The position numbers and the translations under genes are program-made. A DNA stretch of 64,000 bases, taken from positions 6,893,501 to 6,957,500 of the forward strand of contig NZ_CP102931.1 in NCBI RefSeq assembly GCF_024734665.1, in the 5' to 3' direction. This DNA comes from Variovorax paradoxus. Lineage in GTDB: Bacteria; Pseudomonadota; Gammaproteobacteria; Burkholderiales; Burkholderiaceae_C. Below are positions 18,400 to 28,456 of the stretch, piece after piece. The stretch's first letter is position 1. Each line of letters opens with the position of its first letter. A model generated the notes under the pieces. It had not been told where the DNA came from, did no database searches, and saw only the letters and a program-made list of their open reading frames with translations.

Positions 18400-18987
18400 A
18401 TGAGCTTCACGCTTGCACAGCCGGTTCACAGCGAGCTGCTCATCAAGAAGAGCCGCTTCATCGGCTGCGTGCAGCCGGTGGCCGATCGCGCGGCCGCGCT
18501 GGTCGTGGTTGCCTCGCTGCGTGCCGAACACCCTGCGGCTGCGCACGTGTGCTGGGCCTTGATGGCCGGCGGCCAATCGGCCGCGAACGACGACGGCGAA
18601 CCCGGTGGCACGGCCGGCCGGCCGATGCTGGAAGTGCTGCGCCACCAGCAGGTCGAAGGCGCGCTCGCGACCGTGGTGCGCTACTTCGGCGGCGTGAAAC
18701 TGGGTGCGGGCGGCCTCGTGCGGGCCTACACCGATGCGGTCGCGCAGGCCCTGCTCGGCGCCACGCTCGTGCCGCTGGTGCACCAGCGCAGCCTCGGTTG
18801 CTCGGTGCCTTATGCGCTCGAAGGACTGGTGCGGCGCGAACTCGCCGCCGCTGGCGCGGTGCTCGACGATGTGCAGCACGGCGACGACGTGGCCTTCGCC
18901 TTCTCGCTCCCCGAACCCGACGCCGATGCCTTCATCGCCCGTCTCGACGATGCTGCGCAAGGGCGCGTCGTCTGGCCGAAGGCGTAA
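18400..18987 (+). CDS. YigZ/IMPACT family protein
   Basis: Conserved protein with an RNase-like UPF0029 N-terminal domain; function in bacteria unclear, homologues of eukaryotic IMPACT. The 195-residue product shows the family signature GEPGGTAGRPML and YFGGVKLGAGGLVRAYT. The ATG at 18400 (MSFTLAQPV) is preceded by TTTGGAG; the frame is open upstream but overlaps metW. Its last 56 bp overlap the 3' end of the convergent potassium-channel gene. Confidence 0.9.
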   Translation: MSFTLAQPVHSELLIKKSRFIGCVQPVADRAAALVVVASLRAEHPAAAHVCWALMAGGQSAANDDGEPGGTAGRPMLEVLRHQQVEGALATVVRYFGGVKLGAGGLVRAYTDAVAQALLGATLVPLVHQRSLGCSVPYALEGLVRRELAAAGAVLDDVQHGDDVAFAFSLPEPDADAFIARLDDAAQGRVVWPKA

Positions 18988-19861
18988 CGCGCTTCGAAGG
19001 CACCGCAGGCGCGGGCGCCGTCATCGCGAGAATGCCGCGCGGCGCCACCGGCATCGCCTCGTCGTCGGGCCCGCGCCGCGCCATCTCCGCAGTCACGATG
19101 CCGGTCGGCACCGCGAGCACGCCCCAGCCCAGCAGCATCATCACCGAGGCGATCGCACGGCCCAGGTCGGTCTTGGGCACGAGGTCGCCGAAGCCCACCG
19201 TGGCCATCGTCGAGATGGCCCAGTAGATCGCCACCGGAATGCTCGTGAAGCCGTGCACCGGCCCCTCGACCACGTACATCAGCGTGCCCATCACCAGCAC
19301 CACCAGCATCACGAAGCCGACGAACACAGTGATCTTGCGCCGGCTCGATGCCACGGCAGACACCAGCGCGCGGTACTCCACCGAGTAGCGCGATAGTTTG
19401 AAGATGCGGAACACACGCAACAACCGCAGGATGCGCACGTCGATCAGGTACGCCATCTCGGGCGCGAAGGCCACCAGAAAGGTCGGCAGCAGCGCGAGCA
19501 GGTCGATCACGCCGTAGAAGCTCAGCGCATAGCGCAGTGGCTTGTTCACGCAGCACAGCCGCGCGATGTACTCCAGCGTGAAGAGAATGGTGAACACCCA
19601 TTCGAGCGCATTGAACAGCGGCCGCCACTGCTCGCGGATCGACTGCACGCTGTCGAGGATCACCACCAGCACGCTGGTGACGATGACCGCGATCAGCGCC
19701 AGGTCGAACATCAGGCCCGCGCGCGTGTCGGCCTCGAAGATCACCGTGAACAGCGTGCGCCGCCAGCCGTGCGCGGGCTTGTCGAAGCGCGAGTCGGTGG
19801 CCGACGAGATGGCGCGCGAGGGGTGCGTGGCGGAAGGAGTTTCGGAGTTCGGAAGGCTCAT
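18932..19861 (-). CDS. Voltage-gated-type potassium channel (6-TM)
   Basis: Inner-membrane ion channel. The 309-residue product has six membrane segments, an S4-like helix with regularly spaced arginines (VRILRLLRVFRIFKLSR, about 145-161) and the selectivity filter TVGFGD (about 229-234) between S5 and S6. The filter is TVGFGD, compared with TVGYGD in classical channels, which is common in bacterial ones. The C-terminal 50 residues are Ala/Arg-rich and overlap the convergent yigZ gene by 56 bp. Divergent from the bactofilin gene. Confidence 0.9.
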   Translation of the reverse strand: MSLPNSETPSATHPSRAISSATDSRFDKPAHGWRRTLFTVIFEADTRAGLMFDLALIAVIVTSVLVVILDSVQSIREQWRPLFNALEWVFTILFTLEYIARLCCVNKPLRYALSFYGVIDLLALLPTFLVAFAPEMAYLIDVRILRLLRVFRIFKLSRYSVEYRALVSAVASSRRKITVFVGFVMLVVLVMGTLMYVVEGPVHGFTSIPVAIYWAISTMATVGFGDLVPKTDLGRAIASVMMLLGWGVLAVPTGIVTAEMARRGPDDEAMPVAPRGILAMTAPAPAVPSKRVTPSARRRALAQHRRDGR

Positions 19862-19962
19862 GACGCCGCATTGTCATGTCCACAGTCGATTTATTCAGTT
19901 ACGCTTCTTGCGCAATGAAGTGCCGCAGGCCATGAGTGCGTTCTTACGATAGTCCCTTTCTT

Positions 19963-19968
19963 GAGGAG
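19963..19968 (+). promoter_or_regulatory. Shine-Dalgarno that fixes a TTG start
   Basis: GAGGAG lies 7 bp before the TTG at 19976 and decides the start of the bactofilin gene, because no ATG is in place. Confidence 0.7.
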
Positions 19969-19975
19969 CTCCCCT

Positions 19976-20503
19976 TTGGCTACACAGTCCCCCTTCTTCG
20001 GCAAGCGTGATCGTGACACCGACTCGTTGACATCCCGCCCCGCACCGCTCGTCGGTTCGGGCACCAATCTCTCCGGAACCCCCGTCAATCCCTCGTCGCT
20101 GACCGCACAGCAAGGCGGCCTGAACCCCGCTGCTGCAACAGCATCTGCTGCCGCCAAGGAAGGCGGCAGCAAGCTCACCGTCGGCCCGAACATCAAGCTC
20201 AAGGGCGTGGAGATCACCGACTGCGACACGCTCGTGGTCGAAGGCCTCGTCGAGGCCACCATGGACTCGCGCCTGATGCAGATCGCCGAGCAGGGCGAGT
20301 TCAAGGGCTCGGCCGAAATCGACATCGCCGAAATTCGCGGCGTGTTCGACGGCAGCCTCACGGTGCGCGAAAAGCTCGTGATCCACTCGACCGGCAAGGT
20401 CACCGGCAAGATCCGCTACGGCAAGATCGTGATCGAGGAAGGCGGCCAGCTTTCCGGCGAAATCAGCTTCGGCGCCAAGCCGTCGCTGCACGCCGCAGGT
20501 TAA
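19976..20503 (+). CDS. Bactofilin-family polymer-forming cytoskeletal protein
   Basis: Bactofilins self-assemble into filaments or membrane-attached scaffolds, often guiding peptidoglycan synthesis. The 175-residue product has an unstructured N-terminus (about 1-60) and a beta-helical DUF583 domain with repeated Gly-Val/Ile steps (VGPNIKLKGVEI, VVEGLVEA, GSAEIDIAEIRGVFDGSLTV, VTGKIRYGKIVIEEGGQLSGE). The start is TTG at 19976 (read as Met, then ATQSPFFG), chosen because GAGGAG is optimally spaced. It stands alone, divergent from the potassium channel. Confidence 0.85.
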   Translation: MATQSPFFGKRDRDTDSLTSRPAPLVGSGTNLSGTPVNPSSLTAQQGGLNPAAATASAAAKEGGSKLTVGPNIKLKGVEITDCDTLVVEGLVEATMDSRLMQIAEQGEFKGSAEIDIAEIRGVFDGSLTVREKLVIHSTGKVTGKIRYGKIVIEEGGQLSGEISFGAKPSLHAAG

Positions 20504-20506
20504 GGC

Positions 20507-21277
20507 TCAAGCTTTCGGCGGGATCCACCCAAAGCGCTCCAGCAGGGCACCGGCCGCGGCCGGTGCCTTTTCTTTGGCGCCATTGATGAAGTAGACAAAC
20601 ACGTCGCGCTTCTTCGGCGACACGGCCCAGCCCTGCGCGCGCTCGGCCCAGGTGTCCAGTGCCTTCGGCGCGTAGCCGGTCTTGAGCTTGGCGTCGGCCA
20701 TCATGAGCCGCGCATAGGCGAAATCGCCTTCGGGCTCCTCGAAGGACGGAAACTTGTCGGCGTCGGTGAACACGGTCGACACCTTGTGCTTCTTCGCGAG
20801 CGCCTTGTACGCGGGCACCATGAAGCTCTCATGCCGCACGTCCATCACGTGGCGCAGCACGCGGCTGCCCTCCTTCTTCGGCAGCAGTGCGAGAAAGGCC
20901 TCGAAGTCTTCCGCATCGAACTGCTTGGTCGGCATGAACTGCCACACGATAGGCCCCAGCTTGTCGCCGAGCTCGGCCACGCCGCTGTCGATGAAGCGCT
21001 TGATCGAATCGCCCGCGCCCGACAGCAGCTTGCGGTTGGTCGCGAAGCGCGAGGCCTTGAGCGAGAACATGAAGTCGGCCGGCGTGTCGTCGTGCCACTT
21101 CCTGAAAGTGTCGGGCTTGAAGGTGCTGTAGTAGGTGCCGTTGATCTCGATGGCGCTGACCTTGCGGCTCGCATAGTTCAGCTCCTTCGCGTGCGCGAGC
21201 CCCTTGGGATAGAAGTTGTCGCGCCAGGGTTCGTAGGTCCAGCCACCTATGCCCACCTTGATGTTTGCCTTGCTCAC
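20507..21277 (-). CDS. DUF72 domain protein (YecE-like)
   Basis: TIM-barrel-like conserved protein of unknown activity. The 256-residue product shows the family pattern: IGGWTYEPWRDNFYP at the N-terminus, the EINGTYYSTF segment, FSLKASRF, and MDVRHESF. It ends 3 bp from the convergent bactofilin stop and is divergent from the M20 peptidase gene. Some DUF72 proteins have been linked to nucleic-acid or sugar chemistry, but nothing here allows a choice. Confidence 0.9.
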   Translation of the reverse strand: MSKANIKVGIGGWTYEPWRDNFYPKGLAHAKELNYASRKVSAIEINGTYYSTFKPDTFRKWHDDTPADFMFSLKASRFATNRKLLSGAGDSIKRFIDSGVAELGDKLGPIVWQFMPTKQFDAEDFEAFLALLPKKEGSRVLRHVMDVRHESFMVPAYKALAKKHKVSTVFTDADKFPSFEEPEGDFAYARLMMADAKLKTGYAPKALDTWAERAQGWAVSPKKRDVFVYFINGAKEKAPAAAGALLERFGWIPPKA

Positions 21278-21368
21278 ATGGCCCTCCGGGTTGAGATCGC
21301 CCGCACTCTACGCGCGGTCGCCTCAAGGCGCAAAATGCGCCTTTTCGTCACCCGCGGAGAACCCACCG

Positions 21369-22876
<1,508 letters not shown>

Positions 22877-22880
<4 letters not shown>

Positions 22881-23734
22881 GCGAGGCGCTGCCTTTGCCG
22901 CAGCGCGTTTCGCTGTCGACCCCGGACGGCGAGACGCTCGCCCTGCGCCGACTGCCGGCGCCCGGCCCGGCGCGCGCCGTGATCGTCGTGGTCCACGGGC
23001 TCGGCGAGCATGCGGGCCGCTATCACGCACTCGCGGAATGCCTGCACGAATGGAACTTCGCCGTGTGGGCGCACGACCACTACGGGCACGGCGAATCGAC
23101 CGGCGCGCGCGGCGGCCTGCCCAGCGAGTTGCGGCTGGTCGACGACCTTGCACTCGTGATCGACGATGCGCGCCGCGAGAACCCCGGCCTGCCGCTGGTG
23201 CTGTTGGGGCACAGCCTCGGCGGGCTCGTCGCCGCGAGCCTGGTGGCGCGCGGTGTGCGGCAAGTCGAGGGGCTGGTGCTCTCCTCTCCGGGGCTCGACC
23301 CGGGCCTGAGCGGCTTCCAGAAGGCGCTGCTCGCGGTGCTGCCGCGCATCGCGCCGAACCTGCGCGTGGGCAACGGCCTCGACGACAACTACCTCTCGCA
23401 TGACCCGGCCGTGGTGCAGGCCTACCGCGACGATCCGCTCACGCACGACCGCATCGGCAGTCGCCTCGCGCGCTTCCTGGCGTACGAAGGCGAGACGGTG
23501 CAGCAGCGGGCTGCGAACTGGCCCGTGCCTACATTGCTTCTCTATGCGGGTGACGACCGCCTGGTGATGCCTGCCGCCAGTCGCGCATTCGCTGCGGCCA
23601 CGGCATCAGGCGGCATGGTCGAGGCGCATTGCTTCGACTCGCTGTATCACGAGATCTTCAACGAACTCGAAGCCGACGCGGTCTTCGCGGCCCTGCAAAG
23701 CTGGCTCAACCGGCGCTTTCCGCCGCTGGCCTGA
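22877..23734 (+). CDS. Alpha/beta hydrolase, monoacylglycerol lipase / lysophospholipase type
   Basis: Serine hydrolase for lipid esters. The 285-residue product has HGLGEHAGRY (oxyanion region), WAHDHYGHGES, the nucleophile elbow GHSLGG (Ser about 115), acidic residue in YAGDDRLV and His in LYHEIFNE, exactly the pattern of the monoglyceride-lipase family. The start is TTG at 22877, inside a TTGA overlap with the upstream M20 gene, so translation is probably coupled. Confidence 0.9.
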
Positions 23735-24887
23735 CGGCGCGCTTGCGCGCCAGCCAGATCAGCGCGGCGCCCGTCAGCGCCACAGGCACCAGCGAGCCGA
23801 AGTTCAGCAGCTGCCAGCCCTGCGTGGTCACCAGCACGCCCGAGGCGAACGAAGTCACCGCCAGCGTCGCGAACACGCAGAAGTTGAGCGCGCCCTGCGC
23901 ACGGTCGCGCTCCTCGGCGGTGTAGGCTGTGAGCGAGAGCGTGGTGCTGCCGGTGAACAGGAAATTCCAGCCCACGCCCAGCAGGAACAACGCGACGATG
24001 AAGTGATGCAGCTCCACGCCCGAGAGCGCGATGGCGATGCAGCCGAGGTTGAGCACCAGCCCCACGCCCATCACCGGCAGCGCGCCGAAGCGGCGGATCA
24101 GGTGGCCGGTGAAGAAGCCCGGCGCGAACATGCCAATCACGTGCCATTCGAGCACCAGCGCTGCGTCGGAAAACGGCAGGCTGCAGATCTGCATCGCGAT
24201 GGGCGTTGCGGCCATCAGCAGGTTCATCACGCCATAGCCCAGCGCGCCCGCGGCGGCCGCCACGATGAACACCGGCTGCCGCATGATCTCGGCCAGCGGG
24301 CGCCCGCCGGCCGCCTCCTTGCGCGTGGGCGCAGCCGGGAATTCGATGAAGTGCATCACCGCCATCGACAGCAGCGCCACCAGGGCCAGCGCAATGTAGG
24401 CGCCGGCGAACGGCACCGCAAAGGCTTCGCGCGTGGCGGTGGCGAGATTCGGCCCGGCGACCGCGCCGATCAGCCCGCCCGCCATCACCATCGACACCGC
24501 CTTCTCGCGCCAGGCCGGCGCTGCCAGCTCGGCCGCAGCGAAGCGATAGAGCCCCGCGTTGGCGTTGTAGTAGCCCGCAACCACCGTGGCGAAGCACAGC
24601 AGCCAGAAGTTCTTCGTGACCGCCGCAAAGCAGCACAGCAGCGACGATGCCACCGCCACCGCCAGCCCGATCTGGAACGAGCCGCGCCGGCCGAAGCGCT
24701 GCTGCGTGCGCGCCACCAGTCCGGTGCTGAGCGCGCCGCCCACCACGTAGCTCATCACCGGCAGTGTTGCCATCCAGCCGTGCGGCGCGATGGCCAGCCC
24801 CACCAGCCCGTTGATGGCGATGAAGGTCACGTTGTTCGTCAGAAGCAGGCCCTGGCAGATGGCGAGCAGCCACAAGTTGCGGTTCAT
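23706..24887 (-). CDS. MFS transporter
   Basis: Twelve-helix major facilitator of unknown substrate. The 393-residue product begins MNRNLWLLAICQG with the first helix and has the loop 2-3 basic motif (RTQQRFGRRGSF) and GPNLATATREAF after helix 5. The start at 24885-24887 overlaps the stop of the upstream DUF4132 gene by 4 bp, so the pair is translated together. Its 3' end overlaps the convergent lipase gene by 29 bp. Confidence 0.88.
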   Translation of the reverse strand: MNRNLWLLAICQGLLLTNNVTFIAINGLVGLAIAPHGWMATLPVMSYVVGGALSTGLVARTQQRFGRRGSFQIGLAVAVASSLLCCFAAVTKNFWLLCFATVVAGYYNANAGLYRFAAAELAAPAWREKAVSMVMAGGLIGAVAGPNLATATREAFAVPFAGAYIALALVALLSMAVMHFIEFPAAPTRKEAAGGRPLAEIMRQPVFIVAAAAGALGYGVMNLLMAATPIAMQICSLPFSDAALVLEWHVIGMFAPGFFTGHLIRRFGALPVMGVGLVLNLGCIAIALSGVELHHFIVALFLLGVGWNFLFTGSTTLSLTAYTAEERDRAQGALNFCVFATLAVTSFASGVLVTTQGWQLLNFGSLVPVALTGAALIWLARKRAVRPAAESAG

Positions 24888-27796
24888 GGCGCCGTCTCCC
24901 GGATCGCGCGCTGCAGGTCGCGCTCGATTTCGCTGAAGGCGATGGGCGGCAGCTCGCTCAGCGTGCCTTCGGTGCCGTCGAGCGCCACCGCGCGCACGGT
25001 CTGCAGTTCCTTGCCGTCGGGGCTGTCCTGCACGAACCAGCCCTCCTCCAGTTGCAGGCAGATGCGGCGCCCGCCGGGCACGGCCTTGTTGAAGCTGTTG
25101 ACCATGCCGCCGTCGCCCACCTCGCGCTGCCAGCCGCGCGTTTCCAGGCCCATGAGGGCGGCGTTCGATACGGCGCGGCCGCTCCAGTGCGGGAGTTCGC
25201 GGCGGGTGCGCAGGGCCTCGTCGAGCACGAAGGCCGGGCGCATCAGCTGCTCGAAGGGCTGCATGATTTCGTAGTCGGCCAGCACGGCGGCCCATGCGGT
25301 CGCCAGCGACGGGTCGAGGGCTGCAATCTCCAGCGGATGCGGCAGGCCGATGCGCGTGCTCTCGGGCAGCTTCACCGCGTCGTCCTGCAGGTCGGCCAGC
25401 TCGCCTTCGGCGCTGACGCGAAAGGTGCCTTCGAGCTTGTCCGATGCGTCGAACAAGCCCCAGACCAGCGGCCGGCTGAAGACGCGCAGCACCGGGTGGT
25501 TGGCGAAGAAGGGCATGAACTCGTCGGGGGCCCATCGACGCTGTGCGCACATCGCGGCCTCCAGTCGCTTGATCTGCGTGGTGGCGACGGTCTTTGCCAG
25601 CTTGCGTAGCTCCTTCAGCTGGGTGGTCGCGGCGGCGGCCTTGCCGGCGTCGTCGTTCGCACCCGGCTTGGGCAGCGTCTTGAGTGCCTTGCCCCTGGCG
25701 TCGTGCACCACGGGCTGGAAGTTGTCGTCCATGCGCACCTCGAAGCTGCGCGGGCCGAAGTCGAGCGTCAGGCGCGCGCGGGTGTCGAGGCCCAGGTCGG
25801 GCACGGTGCGGTCGGCCAGCTGGTCGAGGCTGAGGCCGCGCTGCTCGGCCACTTCGCCGAGCATGCGGTCGGCGCGGGTGCGCAGGTCGTCGTGGCGGGT
25901 CTGGCGCGCGAGTTCGGCCAGGTGCATCAATGCGGCATCGCTGCCGATTTCGCCGAGCATCACCATCGCGTCGTAGGCGCGCACACGGTCGAGGGCGGCG
26001 CGCCACTGGCGCAGCAGGCCGTAGAGCTGGCGGGCGGTTTCTCCGTCGCCCAGGCGGCCCTGCAGCGCGAACATCCAGCGCTCCTTGGCCGGGCGGCCAT
26101 TGCCGATCCACCAGGCCAGCAGCGCGCGGCCGAAACGCGCGAGGGAATCGGGCGTGAGCACGTCCAGCAGCGGGGCGAGCCCCGGATAGGGCGCGTCGGG
26201 CTTGCCGAGCATCATCGCCATCAGTACGTCGGGCACCACGTCTTGCGGCAGCGCGAGGCCACCTTCCTTGAGGATCAGGCGGGGCAGCGTCGCCAGCGGC
26301 AAGGTCTTCGGCACCACGGGCAGGTTGTCGGGCAGCAGCTCTTGGGGGGCGATGGCCAGCAGCTGCGCCACCGCGTCGGCGGCTTCGGCGCCGTAGGCAC
26401 GGGCCTGGTTGCGCACTGCGTCGGCGTGGCCGGCATCGTGCAGCCAGCGCAGCGCGGCTTGCGCCGCCTCGTGCGCAGGGCCGGGCTCACCCAGCGCGAT
26501 GGGAACGAGTCCGCGTGCGGCCGCATCCGGGTAGCGCGCCAGCCACTCGCCCGCTTCGCGCCGGACCCAGCGGTTGGTGTGGAAGCCCTTGGCGATCCAG
26601 CCGGCGAGCGGGTCCCATTCGATGACCGATGCCAGCTCGAACATCGCGCGCGAGCCCTGCTTGAGGAAGCGCGGCAGTCCCGGCAGCGCGGCCGCGCCGA
26701 ATGCATGGAGGATGGGGCGCACGCGCGAGACGTCGCCCATGTAGAGCTCGGGCGCGGGCCCGAGCGTGAACACTGCGATGGCCAGCGGTTCGGGCAGGTG
26801 CCAGATGTATTCGGCAACGCTCCAGTGGGTGGCCGGAGGTTCGCCGAAGTCTTCCGGCCCGATCTCGCGGTCGTTCGCCGCGACGGCCTCGATGAGCTCG
26901 GGGCGCAGGCCCAGCATCCACAGGGCCTTGTGCACCTTGCCGCCCTCGCGGATCTCCGCGGGTGCGTTGGGCTGGTTGCGCGCGAATTCGTCCATCCACT
27001 GGTCGGCGCGTTCGCGCGAGACGCGGAGCTCGCGGGTCAGCCAGTCGGACGATTCGCCCGTGGCCTGCAGGTACTGCGGCGGCGGCAGATTGCTCCAGTG
27101 CAGCAGCGCCGTTGGTGGCAGTGGCTGCAGCGCCAGCGTCGGAATGACGGGCAGCGCCTGCCGGTTCTTCCAGGGCGGGCGCCGCAGCAGCGCGGGCCAG
27201 GCGTCAGGGGCGGCATCGGTCACGCCGGCGGAGCTGTCTTCCTGCAGGCGCGCGAGCGTCTTGCGCTGGCTGTCGTCGCAGGAGGTCTCCAGCGGTTGCT
27301 GCCACTCAGGGTTCGCGGCCAGCAGTTCCAGGATCAGCGCGGCGCCGGCCTGGTGCCGCGCCGGGTTCGCCGACAGCAGCTCGCGCAGCACGAACAGCGG
27401 CCAACGCGCAGCTTGCTTGACGAGGGCGTTCTTGCAGTCGATCTGCTTGACCTGGGCCACGAAGAAACGCACGACAGCCGCGTCGTGGATGGCCAGCAGG
27501 TCGGTAACGGCTTCCTTGTGCGGGGACGGCTCGAAGAACAGTTCGGCCGCCGCGGCGCCGTGCATGTCGAGCATGCGCAGCCGTGCGGCGCGCGGCGGAT
27601 AGAAGCTGGAACGGTGGCGGCGAAAGAAGTCGAGGCTGTCGGCCAGACCGCGCTCGTCAGACAGCGAGCCGCCGCACTGGCCGCAGGGCCGGTCGTTGAA
27701 CTGTGCGAGCGCTTCGCGCATGCCCTTGGACCACCGCACGGTGCCATCGGGCTGCGCGTCCAGACCTTCTTCTTTCGACTTGCGACTGCCCGCCAT
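24884..27796 (-). CDS. Large DUF4132 domain protein
   Basis: Cytosolic 970-residue protein of unknown function. Near the N-terminus is a CGQCGG metal-ribbon-like motif (about 38-43); the middle is a long helical, HEAT-like region rich in Leu/Ala; the C-terminal third is a DUF4132 domain with a conserved Gln/Lys-rich helix (TTQIKRLEAAMCAQRRW) and VFSRPLVWGLFD, ending in the W-G-R motif region. Two ATGs are possible (27811, 27796); I prefer 27796 because GGAG is 9 bp before it. DUF4132 proteins occur beside MolR-type regulators in enterobacteria; here the partner is the overlapping MFS transporter. Confidence 0.8.
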   Translation of the reverse strand: MAGSRKSKEEGLDAQPDGTVRWSKGMREALAQFNDRPCGQCGGSLSDERGLADSLDFFRRHRSSFYPPRAARLRMLDMHGAAAAELFFEPSPHKEAVTDLLAIHDAAVVRFFVAQVKQIDCKNALVKQAARWPLFVLRELLSANPARHQAGAALILELLAANPEWQQPLETSCDDSQRKTLARLQEDSSAGVTDAAPDAWPALLRRPPWKNRQALPVIPTLALQPLPPTALLHWSNLPPPQYLQATGESSDWLTRELRVSRERADQWMDEFARNQPNAPAEIREGGKVHKALWMLGLRPELIEAVAANDREIGPEDFGEPPATHWSVAEYIWHLPEPLAIAVFTLGPAPELYMGDVSRVRPILHAFGAAALPGLPRFLKQGSRAMFELASVIEWDPLAGWIAKGFHTNRWVRREAGEWLARYPDAAARGLVPIALGEPGPAHEAAQAALRWLHDAGHADAVRNQARAYGAEAADAVAQLLAIAPQELLPDNLPVVPKTLPLATLPRLILKEGGLALPQDVVPDVLMAMMLGKPDAPYPGLAPLLDVLTPDSLARFGRALLAWWIGNGRPAKERWMFALQGRLGDGETARQLYGLLRQWRAALDRVRAYDAMVMLGEIGSDAALMHLAELARQTRHDDLRTRADRMLGEVAEQRGLSLDQLADRTVPDLGLDTRARLTLDFGPRSFEVRMDDNFQPVVHDARGKALKTLPKPGANDDAGKAAAATTQLKELRKLAKTVATTQIKRLEAAMCAQRRWAPDEFMPFFANHPVLRVFSRPLVWGLFDASDKLEGTFRVSAEGELADLQDDAVKLPESTRIGLPHPLEIAALDPSLATAWAAVLADYEIMQPFEQLMRPAFVLDEALRTRRELPHWSGRAVSNAALMGLETRGWQREVGDGGMVNSFNKAVPGGRRICLQLEEGWFVQDSPDGKELQTVRAVALDGTEGTLSELPPIAFSEIERDLQRAIRETAP

Positions 27797-27848
27797 GCCA
27801 TTGCTCTCCATTGATGCCAGCGGGATTGTCGGTGAACGCGTTCGGGCC

Positions 27849-27873
27849 AAAAAAAAAGCGCCCTCGCGGGCGC
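27849..27873 (-). terminator. Rho-independent terminator after yidB (minus strand)
   Basis: GCGCCC-TCGC-GGGCGC is preceded on the + strand by nine A's, so on the minus strand the hairpin is followed by a run of T's. It separates the yidB transcript from the DUF4132 gene. Confidence 0.85.
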
Positions 27874-27902
27874 CGGAATCCTGGAGAACGCAGTCCTTCA
27901 GT

Positions 27903-28355
27903 TCAGGACTGCTTGCCTTGCAGCAGACCGCTGAGCGAACCCAGCAGGTCGTCATGATTGCCCAGACCCTGGTCGGGGACCTTGCCGTGCGGCGTGAGCT
28001 GGTCGATGAGCGCCGGCAGCATGGTGGCGAGCATCGGCAGCAGCGTTTGCGCATTGATGCCGAGCTTGGATGCGATGCTGGCGATGGTGTCGCTGCCCAG
28101 TGCGTTCTGCAGCTGATCGCCCGACACCGGCTGGTTTTCTCCCTTGCCGATCCACGAGCCGATGACGTCGCCCATGCCGGCCTGCTCGAACTTCGAGACC
28201 AGACCTCCCAGGCCGCCCTGCCCGCCGTTGTTGGCGAGCAGGCCGCCGAGCGCGCCAGCCAGGCCTCCCAGATCGCCCAATCCGCCGCCTTGCGGTTGCT
28301 GCTGTTGCGCAGCGCCTCCGAGCACTTGACCGAGTACCGAATCGAGCAATCCCAT
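27903..28355 (-). CDS. YidB family protein (DUF937)
   Basis: Short Gly/Leu/Gln-rich protein; the 150-residue product starts MGLLDSVLGQVLGG and has the family block GGLGGLVSKFEQAGMGDVIGSWIG followed by LGSDTIASIASKLGI. The family is widespread in proteobacteria, function unknown. It is monocistronic with its own terminator. Its upstream region, up to the M20 gene's end, is about 100 bp with no obvious motif. Confidence 0.9.
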   Translation of the reverse strand: MGLLDSVLGQVLGGAAQQQQPQGGGLGDLGGLAGALGGLLANNGGQGGLGGLVSKFEQAGMGDVIGSWIGKGENQPVSGDQLQNALGSDTIASIASKLGINAQTLLPMLATMLPALIDQLTPHGKVPDQGLGNHDDLLGSLSGLLQGKQS

Positions 28356-28456
28356 GGCTGTTTCCTTGGTGTGTGACAGAACCGTCTGCATTGTTAAATG
28401 CCGCGGACCGTAAGCAGAAAGTGGCACGCCCACTTTCAAACTGGCAACGTGACAAA

